Positions 27,343-37,415 of a stretch of 64,000 bases of DNA are shown here, piece by piece (positions within the stretch are counted from its first letter, which is position 1; every line of letters begins with the position of its first letter). Below the pieces are notes generated by a model. It worked only from the letters and a program-made list of their open reading frames with translations, did no database searches and had not been told where the DNA came from. The translations under genes and the position numbers were made by a program. Origin of the DNA: Rhizobiales bacterium 64-17. GTDB taxonomy: Bacteria; Pseudomonadota; Alphaproteobacteria; Rhizobiales; Xanthobacteraceae. Location: assembly GCA_001899285.1 (NCBI GenBank), contig MKWA01000023.1:2958-66957 (forward strand), read 5' to 3'.

Positions 27343-27969
27343 ATGCCAATGGCCCGGAAGACCCTGATCTGGGGCCTGCTTGCCGTCGCTGTTGGCGTGC
27401 CGATCGCCGCTGCGGCAACAAGCGAGCAACTCGCCTGGCGCGGGCCGGTCTACATCATCGCCGGATTTGCGGGCATTGCGGCGCTGGCGCTGGTGCTCGT
27501 GCAGCCCTTGCTGATCGGCGGATACCTGCCGGGGCTGGAGACCTATCGCGGACGCCGCGCGCATCGCTTTATCGGTGGCGCGCTGGTCGCCGCAGTGGTG
27601 ATCCATGTCATCGGTCTCTGGATTACCAGCCCACCGGACATGATCGACGCGCTGACCTTCACATCGCCGACGCCGTTCTCGCCGTTCGGAGTGGTGGCGA
27701 TGTGGGCGATCTTTGCCGTCGCGCTGTTGGCTTTCATCCGCCGCCGTTTGGGGCTGCGCACATGGCGCATTGCGCACATGTCGCTCGCGGCGGTGATTGT
27801 CGCGGGCAGCGTCGTGCACGCCGTGCTGATCGAGGGCACGATGGAGACGATGACGAAGGTGGCGCTCTGCGCGCTGGTCGTCGCCGCGGCCGCCAAGGTG
27901 ATGATCGACCTTTGGGCGCGGCAAAACAAAACCCGCCCGATGAATTCGCCACCGGGCGGGTCGCGTTAG
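27343..27969 (+). CDS. Ferric-reductase-like transmembrane protein
   Basis: A 208-residue protein with six hydrophobic segments, of the ferric-reductase-like (YedZ/MsrQ/NOX) transmembrane domain type. Histidines sit inside helices at RAHRFIGGALVAAVVIHVIGLW and WRIAHMSLAAVIVAGSVVHAVL, the paired positions that bind b-type haem in this fold. There is no FAD/NAD domain, so electrons would come from or go to a partner. The gene follows the Tat-exported beta-sandwich protein by 20 bases, and the pair is probably one operon. An ATG at 27349 is an alternative start. Redox partner unknown. Confidence 0.82.
   Translation: MPMARKTLIWGLLAVAVGVPIAAAATSEQLAWRGPVYIIAGFAGIAALALVLVQPLLIGGYLPGLETYRGRRAHRFIGGALVAAVVIHVIGLWITSPPDMIDALTFTSPTPFSPFGVVAMWAIFAVALLAFIRRRLGLRTWRIAHMSLAAVIVAGSVVHAVLIEGTMETMTKVALCALVVAAAAKVMIDLWARQNKTRPMNSPPGGSR
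27931..27961 (-). terminator. Terminator inside the 3' end of the ferric-reductase-like gene
   Basis: ACCCGCCCG pairs with CGGGCGGGT around a 13-base loop. On the minus strand it runs into TTTTGTTTTG, so it probably ends the monomeric isocitrate dehydrogenase transcript, although it lies within the opposite gene's last codons. Confidence 0.7.
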
Positions 27970-27981
27970 TCAGCCGTCGCC

Positions 27982-30354
<2,373 letters not shown>

Positions 30355-30441
30355 CTATGCACCATGACGTTAGGCGTGGCCCGTTTCGCCGTGATATGAC
30401 GGCGCCGGACAGGCCCTCCGGCCTGCGGGGGAGCCGCAAAA

Positions 30442-31332
30442 GTGCCTGAAAAATCGGCATTTCAAGCCATGCGCGGGGCGACCGGGCGACTGCGCCGGTC
30501 GCTGCGGCAGCGGATGCTGACGCCGGTGATGCTGGGCGTGCGCTCGTTCCGCGAGGCCGTGCTCAATGCGCTCGCCGCGCGGGGACACCTGGTCTATTGC
30601 CGGCTGCCGCAGGGCAATTTTTTCGTCGATCCGTCGGACCGGGTGATTGGTTCCTGGCTGATGTGGCACGGCCGCTGGCAGCGCGAGGAGATCGAGCAGG
30701 CGATCGCGCAACTGGCGCAGGCCGGCCGGCTGCCCGCGGGCGGCGTGTTCGTCGATGCCGGCGCCAATATCGGCACCCAGACGGTCTATGCCATGCGCTC
30801 CGGCCATTTCGGCCGCGCGGTGGCGTTCGAGCCGGAGCCGCGCAACGCCGAACTGCTGCGGATGAATGTCGCCGCCAACGGTATGGGCGACCGCGTGGCA
30901 GTGGTGGAGAAGGCGCTCGGCGCGACCAGCGGCACCGCGACCTTGCATCTGCATCCGCGCAACAAGGGGGCCCACGCGATCGGCGCGGCGCCCTCGCTCG
31001 ACGGGACCGAAAGCGTGTCGGTGCCTCTGACGCGGCTCGATACCGAACTCGCGGTACTCGGCATCGCGCCGGAGACCATCGGCCTGATCTGGATCGACGT
31101 AGAAGGCGCGGAGGTCGATCTGCTGCGCGGGCTCGGCGATCTCGTCGGCCGCGTGCCGCTCGCCATCGAATACGGGCCGGAGCGGTTTTCCTCGGCGGAA
31201 GGCGAGGCGTTCCGTGCCTCGCTGCACGCCCATTACACGACTCTGCGGCGGCTGGGGCCAGGTGATGCGCAAGCCGAGCCGATCGCCGCGCTTGACCGCA
31301 TCACCTCGATCACCGACATCCTGCTCTACTAA
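30442..31332 (+). CDS. FkbM-family methyltransferase
   Basis: A 296-residue S-adenosylmethionine-dependent methyltransferase. Residues about 90-250 are the FkbM domain: GVFVDAGANIGTQTVYAMRSG (SAM-binding motif I), AVAFEPEPRNAELLRMN (motif II with the acidic residue), VPLTRLDTE and IGLIWIDVEGAEVDLLRGL. The family O-methylates sugars or secondary metabolites in surface polysaccharides and antibiotics; the acceptor here is unknown. The start is a GTG at 30442, preceded by GGGGGAG; an ATG nine codons later is an alternative. The tRNA methyltransferase gene follows after 16 bases and may be co-transcribed. Confidence 0.86.
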   Translation: MPEKSAFQAMRGATGRLRRSLRQRMLTPVMLGVRSFREAVLNALAARGHLVYCRLPQGNFFVDPSDRVIGSWLMWHGRWQREEIEQAIAQLAQAGRLPAGGVFVDAGANIGTQTVYAMRSGHFGRAVAFEPEPRNAELLRMNVAANGMGDRVAVVEKALGATSGTATLHLHPRNKGAHAIGAAPSLDGTESVSVPLTRLDTELAVLGIAPETIGLIWIDVEGAEVDLLRGLGDLVGRVPLAIEYGPERFSSAEGEAFRASLHAHYTTLRRLGPGDAQAEPIAALDRITSITDILLY

Positions 31333-31348
31333 TCGGATGTGAGTGACG

Positions 31349-32548
31349 ATGCCGGGTGCCGGAACCGATAATACCAAGCCATGGATCGACGTGCCCGGAC
31401 CGGCGGTGGTGCTGGTCGGGCCGCAGATGGGCGAGAATATCGGCGCGGCGGCGCGCGCCATGGCGAATTTCGGCCTGTCGCGATTGCGGCTCGTCAAGCC
31501 GGTGCAGGGCTGGCCGAACGACAAGGCGCGGATGATGGCGGCGGGCGCCGACCACATTCTCGATCGCGTCGAACTGTTCGAGACGGCGGCGGAGGCTGTC
31601 GCCGATTGCACTTATGTGCTGGCGACCACGGCGCGCACCCACGATCAGGCGAAGCCGGTGGTGAGCCCCGACGCCGCGACACACCTGATCGGCCCGCACA
31701 TCGCCGGAGGCGAGACCGTGGCGATCATGTTCGGCCGCGAGCGCAACGGGCTGGAGAACGACGAGGTGGCACTGGCCGATGCCATCGTCACGCTGCCGGT
31801 CAATCCGGCGTTCGCCTCGCTCAATCTGGCGCAGGCCGTGGTGATCGTCGCCTACGAATGGTTCAAGCATGTGCGCCACGGCGAACTGCCGTTCCGCGCG
31901 CCGGACAAATCGCCGCCGGCGCCGAAACAGCAGTTGCAGACGTTCTTCGATCTGCTCGAAACCGAGCTGGAGCGCGTCGAGTTCTTCCGTCCCGCCGAGA
32001 AGCGCGAGACGATGACCATCAATCTGCGCAACATCTTCAACCGGATGAACGCGACGCAGCAGGATATCCGCACGCTGCATGGCGTGATCAGCGCCATCGT
32101 CACCGGCCGCAAGGGGCCGGCGCGGGGCGGCGTGCTCGACAGCGAGCAGGCGCTGCAACTGCGCGCGCTGATCGCCGAAGGCACCCCCAACAGCGGCGAC
32201 GGTGGGCCGGTGCGCGGCCTCGCGCGGCTGTTGCGGCGCAATCCGACCGACGTGGAACGCGCGCTATGGCACGCGCTGGTCAACGACAAGCGGTTCGCCG
32301 GCAAAGGCTTCAAGCGGCAGACGCCGGTGGGGCAGCAGGTGTGCGATTTCGTCTCGTTCCCGCTGCGGCTGGTCGTCGACGTGGCGCCGGCGCAGGAGGA
32401 CGCCGCGGCGGCGCAGAAACGCGCCGAACGCAATGCGTGGCTTGCGGAGCGCCATTACCGCATCGTCACCGTGAAGGCCGACGACGTGCAGCAGGATATC
32501 GCCGCAGCGCTCGCCGTGATCGCTGCGGCAATGCCGGCAGAAAGCTAG
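31349..32548 (+). CDS. trmJ: TrmJ-type tRNA methyltransferase fused to a DUF559-like domain
   Basis: This 399-residue protein joins two domains. Residues about 15-255 are a SpoU/TrmJ methyltransferase (VLVGPQMGENIGAAARAM, VAIMFGRERNGLENDEV and LPVNPAFASLNLAQAV are SPOUT motifs 1 to 3) that 2'-O-methylates tRNA position 32. Residues about 285-390 look like DUF559, a PD-(D/E)XK endonuclease-like fold: NPTDVERALWHAL, KGFKRQTPVGQQVCDF, LRLVVDVA. The usual VELDG..QH catalytic segment is replaced by VVDVAPAQ, so nuclease activity is doubtful. The reading frame is continuous. An alternative start is GTG at 31343. Confidence 0.88.
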   Translation: MPGAGTDNTKPWIDVPGPAVVLVGPQMGENIGAAARAMANFGLSRLRLVKPVQGWPNDKARMMAAGADHILDRVELFETAAEAVADCTYVLATTARTHDQAKPVVSPDAATHLIGPHIAGGETVAIMFGRERNGLENDEVALADAIVTLPVNPAFASLNLAQAVVIVAYEWFKHVRHGELPFRAPDKSPPAPKQQLQTFFDLLETELERVEFFRPAEKRETMTINLRNIFNRMNATQQDIRTLHGVISAIVTGRKGPARGGVLDSEQALQLRALIAEGTPNSGDGGPVRGLARLLRRNPTDVERALWHALVNDKRFAGKGFKRQTPVGQQVCDFVSFPLRLVVDVAPAQEDAAAAQKRAERNAWLAERHYRIVTVKADDVQQDIAAALAVIAAAMPAES

Positions 32549-32587
32549 GACCAGCGCTCCGCAGGGAGCGCCGGCCAGATCGCTGCC

Positions 32588-33241
32588 TCACGCGGCTTTT
32601 TGCGCCTGTTTCGACCAGACCTGCCGCAACTCGTCGCTGGTTGCCGCCTGGCCGAAATAGGTCTGGATGTTGAACACACCGGACTCGTATTCCGCCTGGG
32701 TCGGCGCGCCGGTGCAATCCTTCACCAGCACGATGTGATAGCCCTTGATGTAGCCGTGCCGCGCAGTGGTTTCGACGCACACATTGGTGGTGAAGCCGGT
32801 CATCAGGAGGCTTTTGATGCCGCGACTCTTGAGCATCAGATCAAGCTCGGTATCGGCGAAGGCGTCATACTGCCATTTGGTGATGACGGGCTCGCCGGTC
32901 TTCGGCGCGATCATGCCTTCGTACCAGTCGATGCCTTTCCCGTCTTCGCGGATCAGCCAGATATCGTCGCCGGCGCCCCACAGCGCCTTCTGATTGGGAT
33001 GCATCTTGCTGTCGGCGAAGATTTCGCGCACCCAGACGACGAGCACGCCGGCCTTGCGGCAATCTTCGATCATCGCGTTGAGCCGTGGCACGGCTTCGCG
33101 GATCTGTTTCATGTCGAAGCCGAACTTTTGCGCCATCGCGCCGCGCTCGGAACAGAAGTCGTGCTGGGGATCAATGATGATGAGCGCGGAGTGGGACGGG
33201 TCGGCGACGTCGGCGAGCGTCTTGAGCAGGTGTTGCGTCAT
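32588..33241 (-). CDS. Isochorismatase-family cysteine hydrolase
   Basis: A 217-residue cytoplasmic hydrolase with the cysteine-hydrolase triad visible: Asp in LIIIDPQHDF (about residue 24), Lys in PVITKWQYDAF and Cys in TGFTTNVCVETTARHGYIKGY. Members hydrolyse amides or isochorismate-like ethers (N-carbamoylsarcosine, nicotinamide, biuret, ureidoacrylate); the variant here is longer by a 30-residue insertion (WGAGDDIWLIREDGKGIDWYEG) that could set specificity. GGAGACATTC precedes the ATG at 33241, favouring it over 33253. It stands alone, so no pathway can be read. Confidence 0.87.
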   Translation of the reverse strand: MTQHLLKTLADVADPSHSALIIIDPQHDFCSERGAMAQKFGFDMKQIREAVPRLNAMIEDCRKAGVLVVWVREIFADSKMHPNQKALWGAGDDIWLIREDGKGIDWYEGMIAPKTGEPVITKWQYDAFADTELDLMLKSRGIKSLLMTGFTTNVCVETTARHGYIKGYHIVLVKDCTGAPTQAEYESGVFNIQTYFGQAATSDELRQVWSKQAQKAA

Positions 33242-33534
33242 GAATGTCTCCATTGGCTGCGTTGCGGACGGAGTCGGCGAACGAGGGATCGCAATCGGAG
33301 ATCGTCAGTACACAGCCTAGTTTAGGCTGCGGCGTGATCGCGTCAATGCATATGAGCGGCCGTTTCGGCGCGTGGCATCCCATAAAACTGGCAATCCAGC
33401 CGAGAGTGCTGCTTCGCAGGCGCGACCTATCGTCACCACACGGTAAATGCGGCGCCGCATTTCCAGCCGATTGCTGTCACGGTGCGGCAACGATTGATCC
33501 TTATCGCTCGGCCTCTCATCAGCGGAGGAGCCCG

Positions 33535-33897
33535 ATGCGTTTGATCCCGATGATTGCGGCAGCGGCACTGCTGGCGCAGGTTTCCGTTGCGGCGGCGCAG
33601 CCTGCCTTCATGCCACGGCCGATGCCGGATGGCGCGCGCGGCGAGGTGCGGGTGCAGGTCAACGTCAGTTTCTTCGTGACTGGCGCCGTCAATCAGAGTG
33701 CTGAATCGCTGCAGGCGCAGGAGAGCGCACGACGCTCGCTTTACGAACGCGCCGGCAAGGAGTGCGAACTGCTCAAGGCAACCATCGCGACTGAATGCCG
33801 GCTGGCGTCGGTGAACGTCAACATCAATCGGCAGTTCGGTCAGCAGGAAGGCTTCAACGCCAACGGCAGCTTCGCCTTCGCCATCACGCCGAAATAG
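33535..33897 (+). CDS. Exported hypothetical protein
   Basis: A 120-residue protein of unrecognised family. It has a signal peptide (MRLIPMIAAAALLAQVSVAAAQ), then a short Pro-rich segment and a conserved-looking beta/alpha core, GEVRVQVNVSFFVTGAVNQSAESLQAQESARRSL, with two Cys (KECELL, TECRLA) that may form a disulfide in the periplasm. The C-terminus GSFAFAITPK resembles a beta-strand. GGAGGAG precedes the ATG at 33535. It stands between two minus-strand genes. Confidence 0.74.
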   Translation: MRLIPMIAAAALLAQVSVAAAQPAFMPRPMPDGARGEVRVQVNVSFFVTGAVNQSAESLQAQESARRSLYERAGKECELLKATIATECRLASVNVNINRQFGQQEGFNANGSFAFAITPK

Positions 33898-33900
33898 CGA

Positions 33901-34680
33901 TCAACTCTTGAGTGCCTTGATCTGCGGGGCGATTCCGGCGCGCAGGAAGCCGAGGTCGCTGCCGATGGCGTGGAAGCGGAAGCCGCGCTTGGCACAGGCG
34001 AGCGCGCGCTCGGCATTCATGCAGTAAATGCCGGCCCATTTGTGCGCCTTGCGCGCGGCGGCGACGATCTTGTCGAGCGCCTGCTCGACTTCGGCCGAAT
34101 GCGGATCGACATCGGCGCCGTTCGACAGCGCGATCGACAGGTCGGACGGCCCGACGAACAGCATGTCGATGCCGGGGACGGCAGCGATCGCTTCCACGTT
34201 GTCGAGCGCCTCGCGCGTCTCGATCATCGCCAGCGTCACGGTGAGGCGGTTCGCCTCGCGCAGATAGATTTTCTGGTCCGGCATGCGGCCGAGCATGGTG
34301 GCGCGGTGCGGCCCCCAGCTTCGCTCGCCGCCCGGCGGGAATTTCGCCGCAGCAACGAAACGCTTGGCGTCGTCCACGGTGTTGACCATCGGCATGATGA
34401 CGCCCTCGGCGCCCCAGTCGAGGACACGCGACACGCCGGCCTCATCGTTGATCGGTACGCGCACGATCGGCGCCGCGCCGCCGTGACGGATGCTGCCGAT
34501 CGCGGCAACGGTCGCCGCCTGATCCCACATGCCGTGCTGGCCGTCGATGGTGACGGCGTCGAAGCCTTCGCGCGCCAGCACTTCGGCGACGAGTGGCGAG
34601 GTGAGGCCGCACCAGCCGGAATAGATCGTGTCGCCCGCGGCGAGGCGGGTGGCGAGGGTGAAGCCGGGATGGGATGTCAT
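33901..34680 (-). CDS. HpcH/HpaI-family class II aldolase
   Basis: A 259-residue TIM-barrel lyase. Motifs are GFDAVTIDGQHGMWDQ (catalytic His region), APIVRVPINDEAGVSRVLDWGAEGVIMPMVNTVDDAKR (Arg and metal side), IETREALDNVEAIAAVPGIDMLFVGPSDLS (Glu/Asp metal ligands) and a C-terminal GFRFHAIGSDLGFLRAG. The family reversibly splits 4-hydroxy-2-oxo acids such as 4-hydroxy-2-oxoheptanedioate into pyruvate and an aldehyde. Aromatic meta-cleavage partner genes are absent here, so the natural substrate is open. Its 3' end almost touches the secreted gene at 33897. Confidence 0.9.
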   Translation of the reverse strand: MTSHPGFTLATRLAAGDTIYSGWCGLTSPLVAEVLAREGFDAVTIDGQHGMWDQAATVAAIGSIRHGGAAPIVRVPINDEAGVSRVLDWGAEGVIMPMVNTVDDAKRFVAAAKFPPGGERSWGPHRATMLGRMPDQKIYLREANRLTVTLAMIETREALDNVEAIAAVPGIDMLFVGPSDLSIALSNGADVDPHSAEVEQALDKIVAAARKAHKWAGIYCMNAERALACAKRGFRFHAIGSDLGFLRAGIAPQIKALKS

Positions 34681-34807
34681 GAGGACCGTCTTGAGGTTTG
34701 TCGCGGGACGCTGTGCCCGGCGTTCGGCCGCGATCTAAACCCGTGCGCGACCGCTTGGGAAGACGCCTGGGAAAGGGCGGACAATTTGAGGAAAAGCTGC
34801 ATGAAAA

Positions 34808-34829
34808 AGGGCCGGCGGTGGCCGGCCCT
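34808..34829 (-). terminator. Rho-independent terminator of the zeta-subunit gene
   Basis: AGGGCCGGC pairs with GCCGGCCCT over nine bp around GGTG. On the minus strand it is followed by TTTTTCAT. It ends the small gene at 34880-35194. Confidence 0.85.
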
Positions 34830-34879
34830 GTGATGCCTGTGGAGAACCGGCGATGTCGCGCCGGCTCCGAGTCTTTTCC

Positions 34880-35194
34880 TCAGACGCCTTTCTGGACCTG
34901 GTCGATGGCCTTGGCCATCAGTTCGACCATCGCCGCGCGAACGTCCTGCTCGCTGGCCTTGCCGGCGAGATCCTTGGCGACCTTGCGCAGCACGTCGTCG
35001 TCGCCGGCTTCCTCGAAATCGGCCGCGACGACCTCCTTGGCATAGGCGTCGGCATCCGCGCCGCTCTTGCCGAGCTTCTCCGCGGCCCACAATCCGAGCA
35101 GCTTGTTGCGCCGCGCGGTGGCCTTGAAGCGAAGCTCCTCGTCATGCGCGAATTTCCGCTCGAAGTCCTTCTCGCGCTGGTCGAATGTGCTCAT
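34880..35194 (-). CDS. F1-ATPase zeta subunit / DUF1476 inhibitor
   Basis: A 104-residue protein matching DUF1476: STFDQREKDFERKFAHDEELRFKATARRNKLLGLWAAEKLG at the N-terminus and a helical bundle with KEVVAADFEEAGDDDVLRKVAKDL behind. In Paracoccus denitrificans this family is the zeta subunit, a natural inhibitor of F1Fo-ATP synthase hydrolysis; the N-terminal helix inserts into F1. Whether this member inhibits as strongly as in Paracoccus is not shown by sequence, since it varies between species. GAGG precedes the ATG at 35194. It is monocistronic and convergent with the aldolase end. Confidence 0.88.
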   Translation of the reverse strand: MSTFDQREKDFERKFAHDEELRFKATARRNKLLGLWAAEKLGKSGADADAYAKEVVAADFEEAGDDDVLRKVAKDLAGKASEQDVRAAMVELMAKAIDQVQKGV

Positions 35195-35486
35195 GCTGAA
35201 ACGCCTCGGTCTTGTGGACAGGATCGGCGCACACACATATAGGGTGCGCGGGCCCTTGCATAGGGCGGCAAAGTGGTCAAGGCGACGCGGGGGACGGCAC
35301 CTGCGCACGGTGGACAACGTCCCGCCACTTTGATTGTACTGAAAATAGCGATCGGCTAGGTTGCCGATTGCGATGGGCCGGGGTTTTTGCTCTGGTCGAT
35401 TCGAATTCGGTCCCGCCGCGGATCTTGTGCTTTCAAACGGAGCCTCGGCACACTCGATGGACTTTCTCAAACCACGGTACATTCCG

Positions 35487-36254
35487 ATGAGCCGCCGCCG
35501 CCGCATTTACGAGGGCAAGGCGAAGGTCCTTTATGAAGGGCCGGAACCCGGAACTCTGATCCAGCACTTCAAGGACGACGCCACCGCGTTCAACGCGAAG
35601 AAGCACGAGGTGATCGAGGGCAAAGGCGTCCTCAACAATCGCATCTCGGAATATGTGTTCTCGCACCTCAACGAGATTGGCGTGCCGACGCATTTCATCC
35701 GCCGTCTCAACATGCGCGAGCAGCTGATTCGCGAGGTCGAGATCATCCCGCTCGAAGTGGTGGTGCGGAACGTCGCGGCCGGTTCCCTCTCGACCCGGCT
35801 CGGGATCGAGGAAGGTACGCAACTGCCGCGTTCGATCATCGAATTCTACTACAAGAAGGACGAGCTTAACGACCCGATGGTGTCGGAAGAGCACATCACC
35901 GCGTTCGGCTGGGCCTCGCCGCAGGAAATCGACGACATCATGGCGCTGGCGATCCGCGTCAATGACTTCCTCGCGGGTCTGTTCCTCGGCGTCGGCATCC
36001 GTCTGGTCGATTTCAAGATGGAATGCGGCCGTCTCTGGGAAAACGACGTGATGCGCATTGTCGTCGCGGACGAAATTTCGCCCGACAGTTGCCGTCTCTG
36101 GGACATCAAGACCAACGACAAGATGGACAAGGACCGCTTCCGCCGCGATCTCGGCGGGCTGCTCGAAGCCTATACCGAGGTCGCCAAGCGCCTCGGCATC
36201 ATGAACGAGGGCGAGCCGCCGCGCGGCACCGGCCCGGTGCTGGTGAAGGGCTGA
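35487..36254 (+). CDS. purC: SAICAR synthetase
   Basis: A 255-residue enzyme of purine synthesis: joins CAIR and aspartate with ATP to SAICAR. The sequence begins [33 protein letters not shown], with KVLYEG as the ATP loop, then [20 protein letters not shown] and DGIxL-equivalent [11 protein letters not shown] and [15 protein letters not shown] motifs. The length is typical. I placed the start at 35487 because related proteins begin there; a frame extension to 35361 is open but has no support. It heads purC-purS-purQ-purL, though a hairpin at 36345 separates purC from purS. Confidence 0.95.
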   Translation: MSRRRRIYEGKAKVLYEGPEPGTLIQHFKDDATAFNAKKHEVIEGKGVLNNRISEYVFSHLNEIGVPTHFIRRLNMREQLIREVEIIPLEVVVRNVAAGSLSTRLGIEEGTQLPRSIIEFYYKKDELNDPMVSEEHITAFGWASPQEIDDIMALAIRVNDFLAGLFLGVGIRLVDFKMECGRLWENDVMRIVVADEISPDSCRLWDIKTNDKMDKDRFRRDLGGLLEAYTEVAKRLGIMNEGEPPRGTGPVLVKG

Positions 36255-36344
36255 GCGGTTCGGAATTTCGGCCTGAATCGCGGTCGAAAGTATTGAGGAC
36301 ACCCGCCCGCGGCCGTTGAGAGGCGGCGGGAAGGGTGGTACGCC

Positions 36345-36363
36345 GGGGGCCTGATCGGCCCCC
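36345..36363 (+). terminator. Hairpin between purC and purS
   Basis: GGGGGCC pairs with GGCCCCC around TGATC, followed by CGCTTTTCG. It may be an attenuator or partial terminator that divides purC from purSQL. The rest of the 205-base gap shows no gene. Confidence 0.6.
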
Positions 36364-36459
36364 GTCGCTTTTCGCGGCGATTGCCGCGACAGGCGGCCGA
36401 TTACGACCGATCAGACGACGAATCCGAGTGTCACCGATCAGCGCCGAGACCGCCATCCC

Positions 36460-36702
36460 ATGAAAGCCCGCGTCACCGTCACCTTGAAATCCGGCGTGCT
36501 CGATCCCCAGGGCAAGGCGATCGAGGGCGCGCTGCGCTCGCTCGGCGTCGATGGCGTCGCCAGCGTCCGGCAGGGCAAGGTATTCGACGTCGAGATTGAT
36601 GGCGCCGACAAGGCCAAGGCCGAGACGCTGCTGAAGGAAGCGGCCGACAAGCTGCTGGCCAATACGGTGATCGAGAACTACCGCGTCGAGGTGCTGGGAT
36701 AG
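36460..36702 (+). CDS. purS: FGAM synthase subunit PurS
   Basis: An 80-residue small subunit of phosphoribosylformylglycinamidine synthase. The pattern [34 protein letters not shown], then an alpha helix and [10 protein letters not shown] at the end, is standard PurS. It bridges PurQ and PurL in the complex that converts FGAR, glutamine and ATP into FGAM. It sits seven bases before purQ, typical for the order purS-purQ-purL. Confidence 0.94.
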   Translation: MKARVTVTLKSGVLDPQGKAIEGALRSLGVDGVASVRQGKVFDVEIDGADKAKAETLLKEAADKLLANTVIENYRVEVLG

Positions 36703-36709
36703 CCGTGCC

Positions 36710-37411
36710 ATGAAAGCCGCCGTCCTCGTCTTCCCTGGGATCAATCGCGAGCGCGACATGGCGCGCACGCTGCAACTGGTATCGGGCCGCGCGCCGGCAA
36801 TGGTCTGGCACGCCGAGCACGATCTGCCGGCGGGCACCGACCTCGTGGTGGTGCCGGGCGGCTTCTCCTACGGCGATTATCTGCGGTGCGGCGCCATCGC
36901 CGCGCGGGCGCCGGTGATGGATGCGGTGCGCAGCTTCGCCGCCAAGGGTGGGCTGGTGCTCGGCGTTTGCAACGGCTTCCAGATTCTGTGCGAATCCGGC
37001 CTGCTGCCGGGCGTGCTGATGCGCAACGCGCAACTCAAATTCATCTGCCGCGACGTCTATCTCAAGGTCGAGCGGTCCGACACGCCATTCACCCGCGGCT
37101 ACAATGCCGGCCAGGTGATCCGCGTGCCGGTGGCACATGGCGAGGGCAACTACATCGCCGACGGCGAGACCGTGGCGAAGCTCGAAGGCGAAGGGCGCGT
37201 CCTGTTCCGCTACACCGGGCCGGACGGCATTCCCGATCCCAACTGGAATCACAACGGGGCGATGAACGGCATCGCCGGCATCCTCAATGAGCACGGCAAT
37301 GTGCTCGGCATGATGCCGCATCCGGAAAACCACGTCGAAGAGGTGATGGGCTGCACCGACGGCCGTGGCCTGTTCGCCGGGCTCGTGGACCATCTTGCAA
37401 AGGCGGCATGA
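36710..37411 (+). CDS. purQ: FGAM synthase glutaminase subunit PurQ
   Basis: A 233-residue class I glutamine amidotransferase that delivers ammonia to PurL. The nucleophile Cys lies in [15 protein letters not shown] (near residue 86), and the His/Glu of the triad lie in [11 protein letters not shown] near the C-terminus. [10 protein letters not shown] at the start contains the phosphate-binding loop of the family. The gene ends 4 bases before the GTG start of purL, suggesting coupled translation. Length and motifs are normal. Confidence 0.96.
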   Translation: MKAAVLVFPGINRERDMARTLQLVSGRAPAMVWHAEHDLPAGTDLVVVPGGFSYGDYLRCGAIAARAPVMDAVRSFAAKGGLVLGVCNGFQILCESGLLPGVLMRNAQLKFICRDVYLKVERSDTPFTRGYNAGQVIRVPVAHGEGNYIADGETVAKLEGEGRVLFRYTGPDGIPDPNWNHNGAMNGIAGILNEHGNVLGMMPHPENHVEEVMGCTDGRGLFAGLVDHLAKAA

Positions 37412-37415
37412 CGAC

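Noticed and set aside
33244..33534. N-terminal extension of the secreted protein at 33535
   Set aside because: The signal peptide and a GGAGGAG site fix the start at 33535. The extension has no conserved features.
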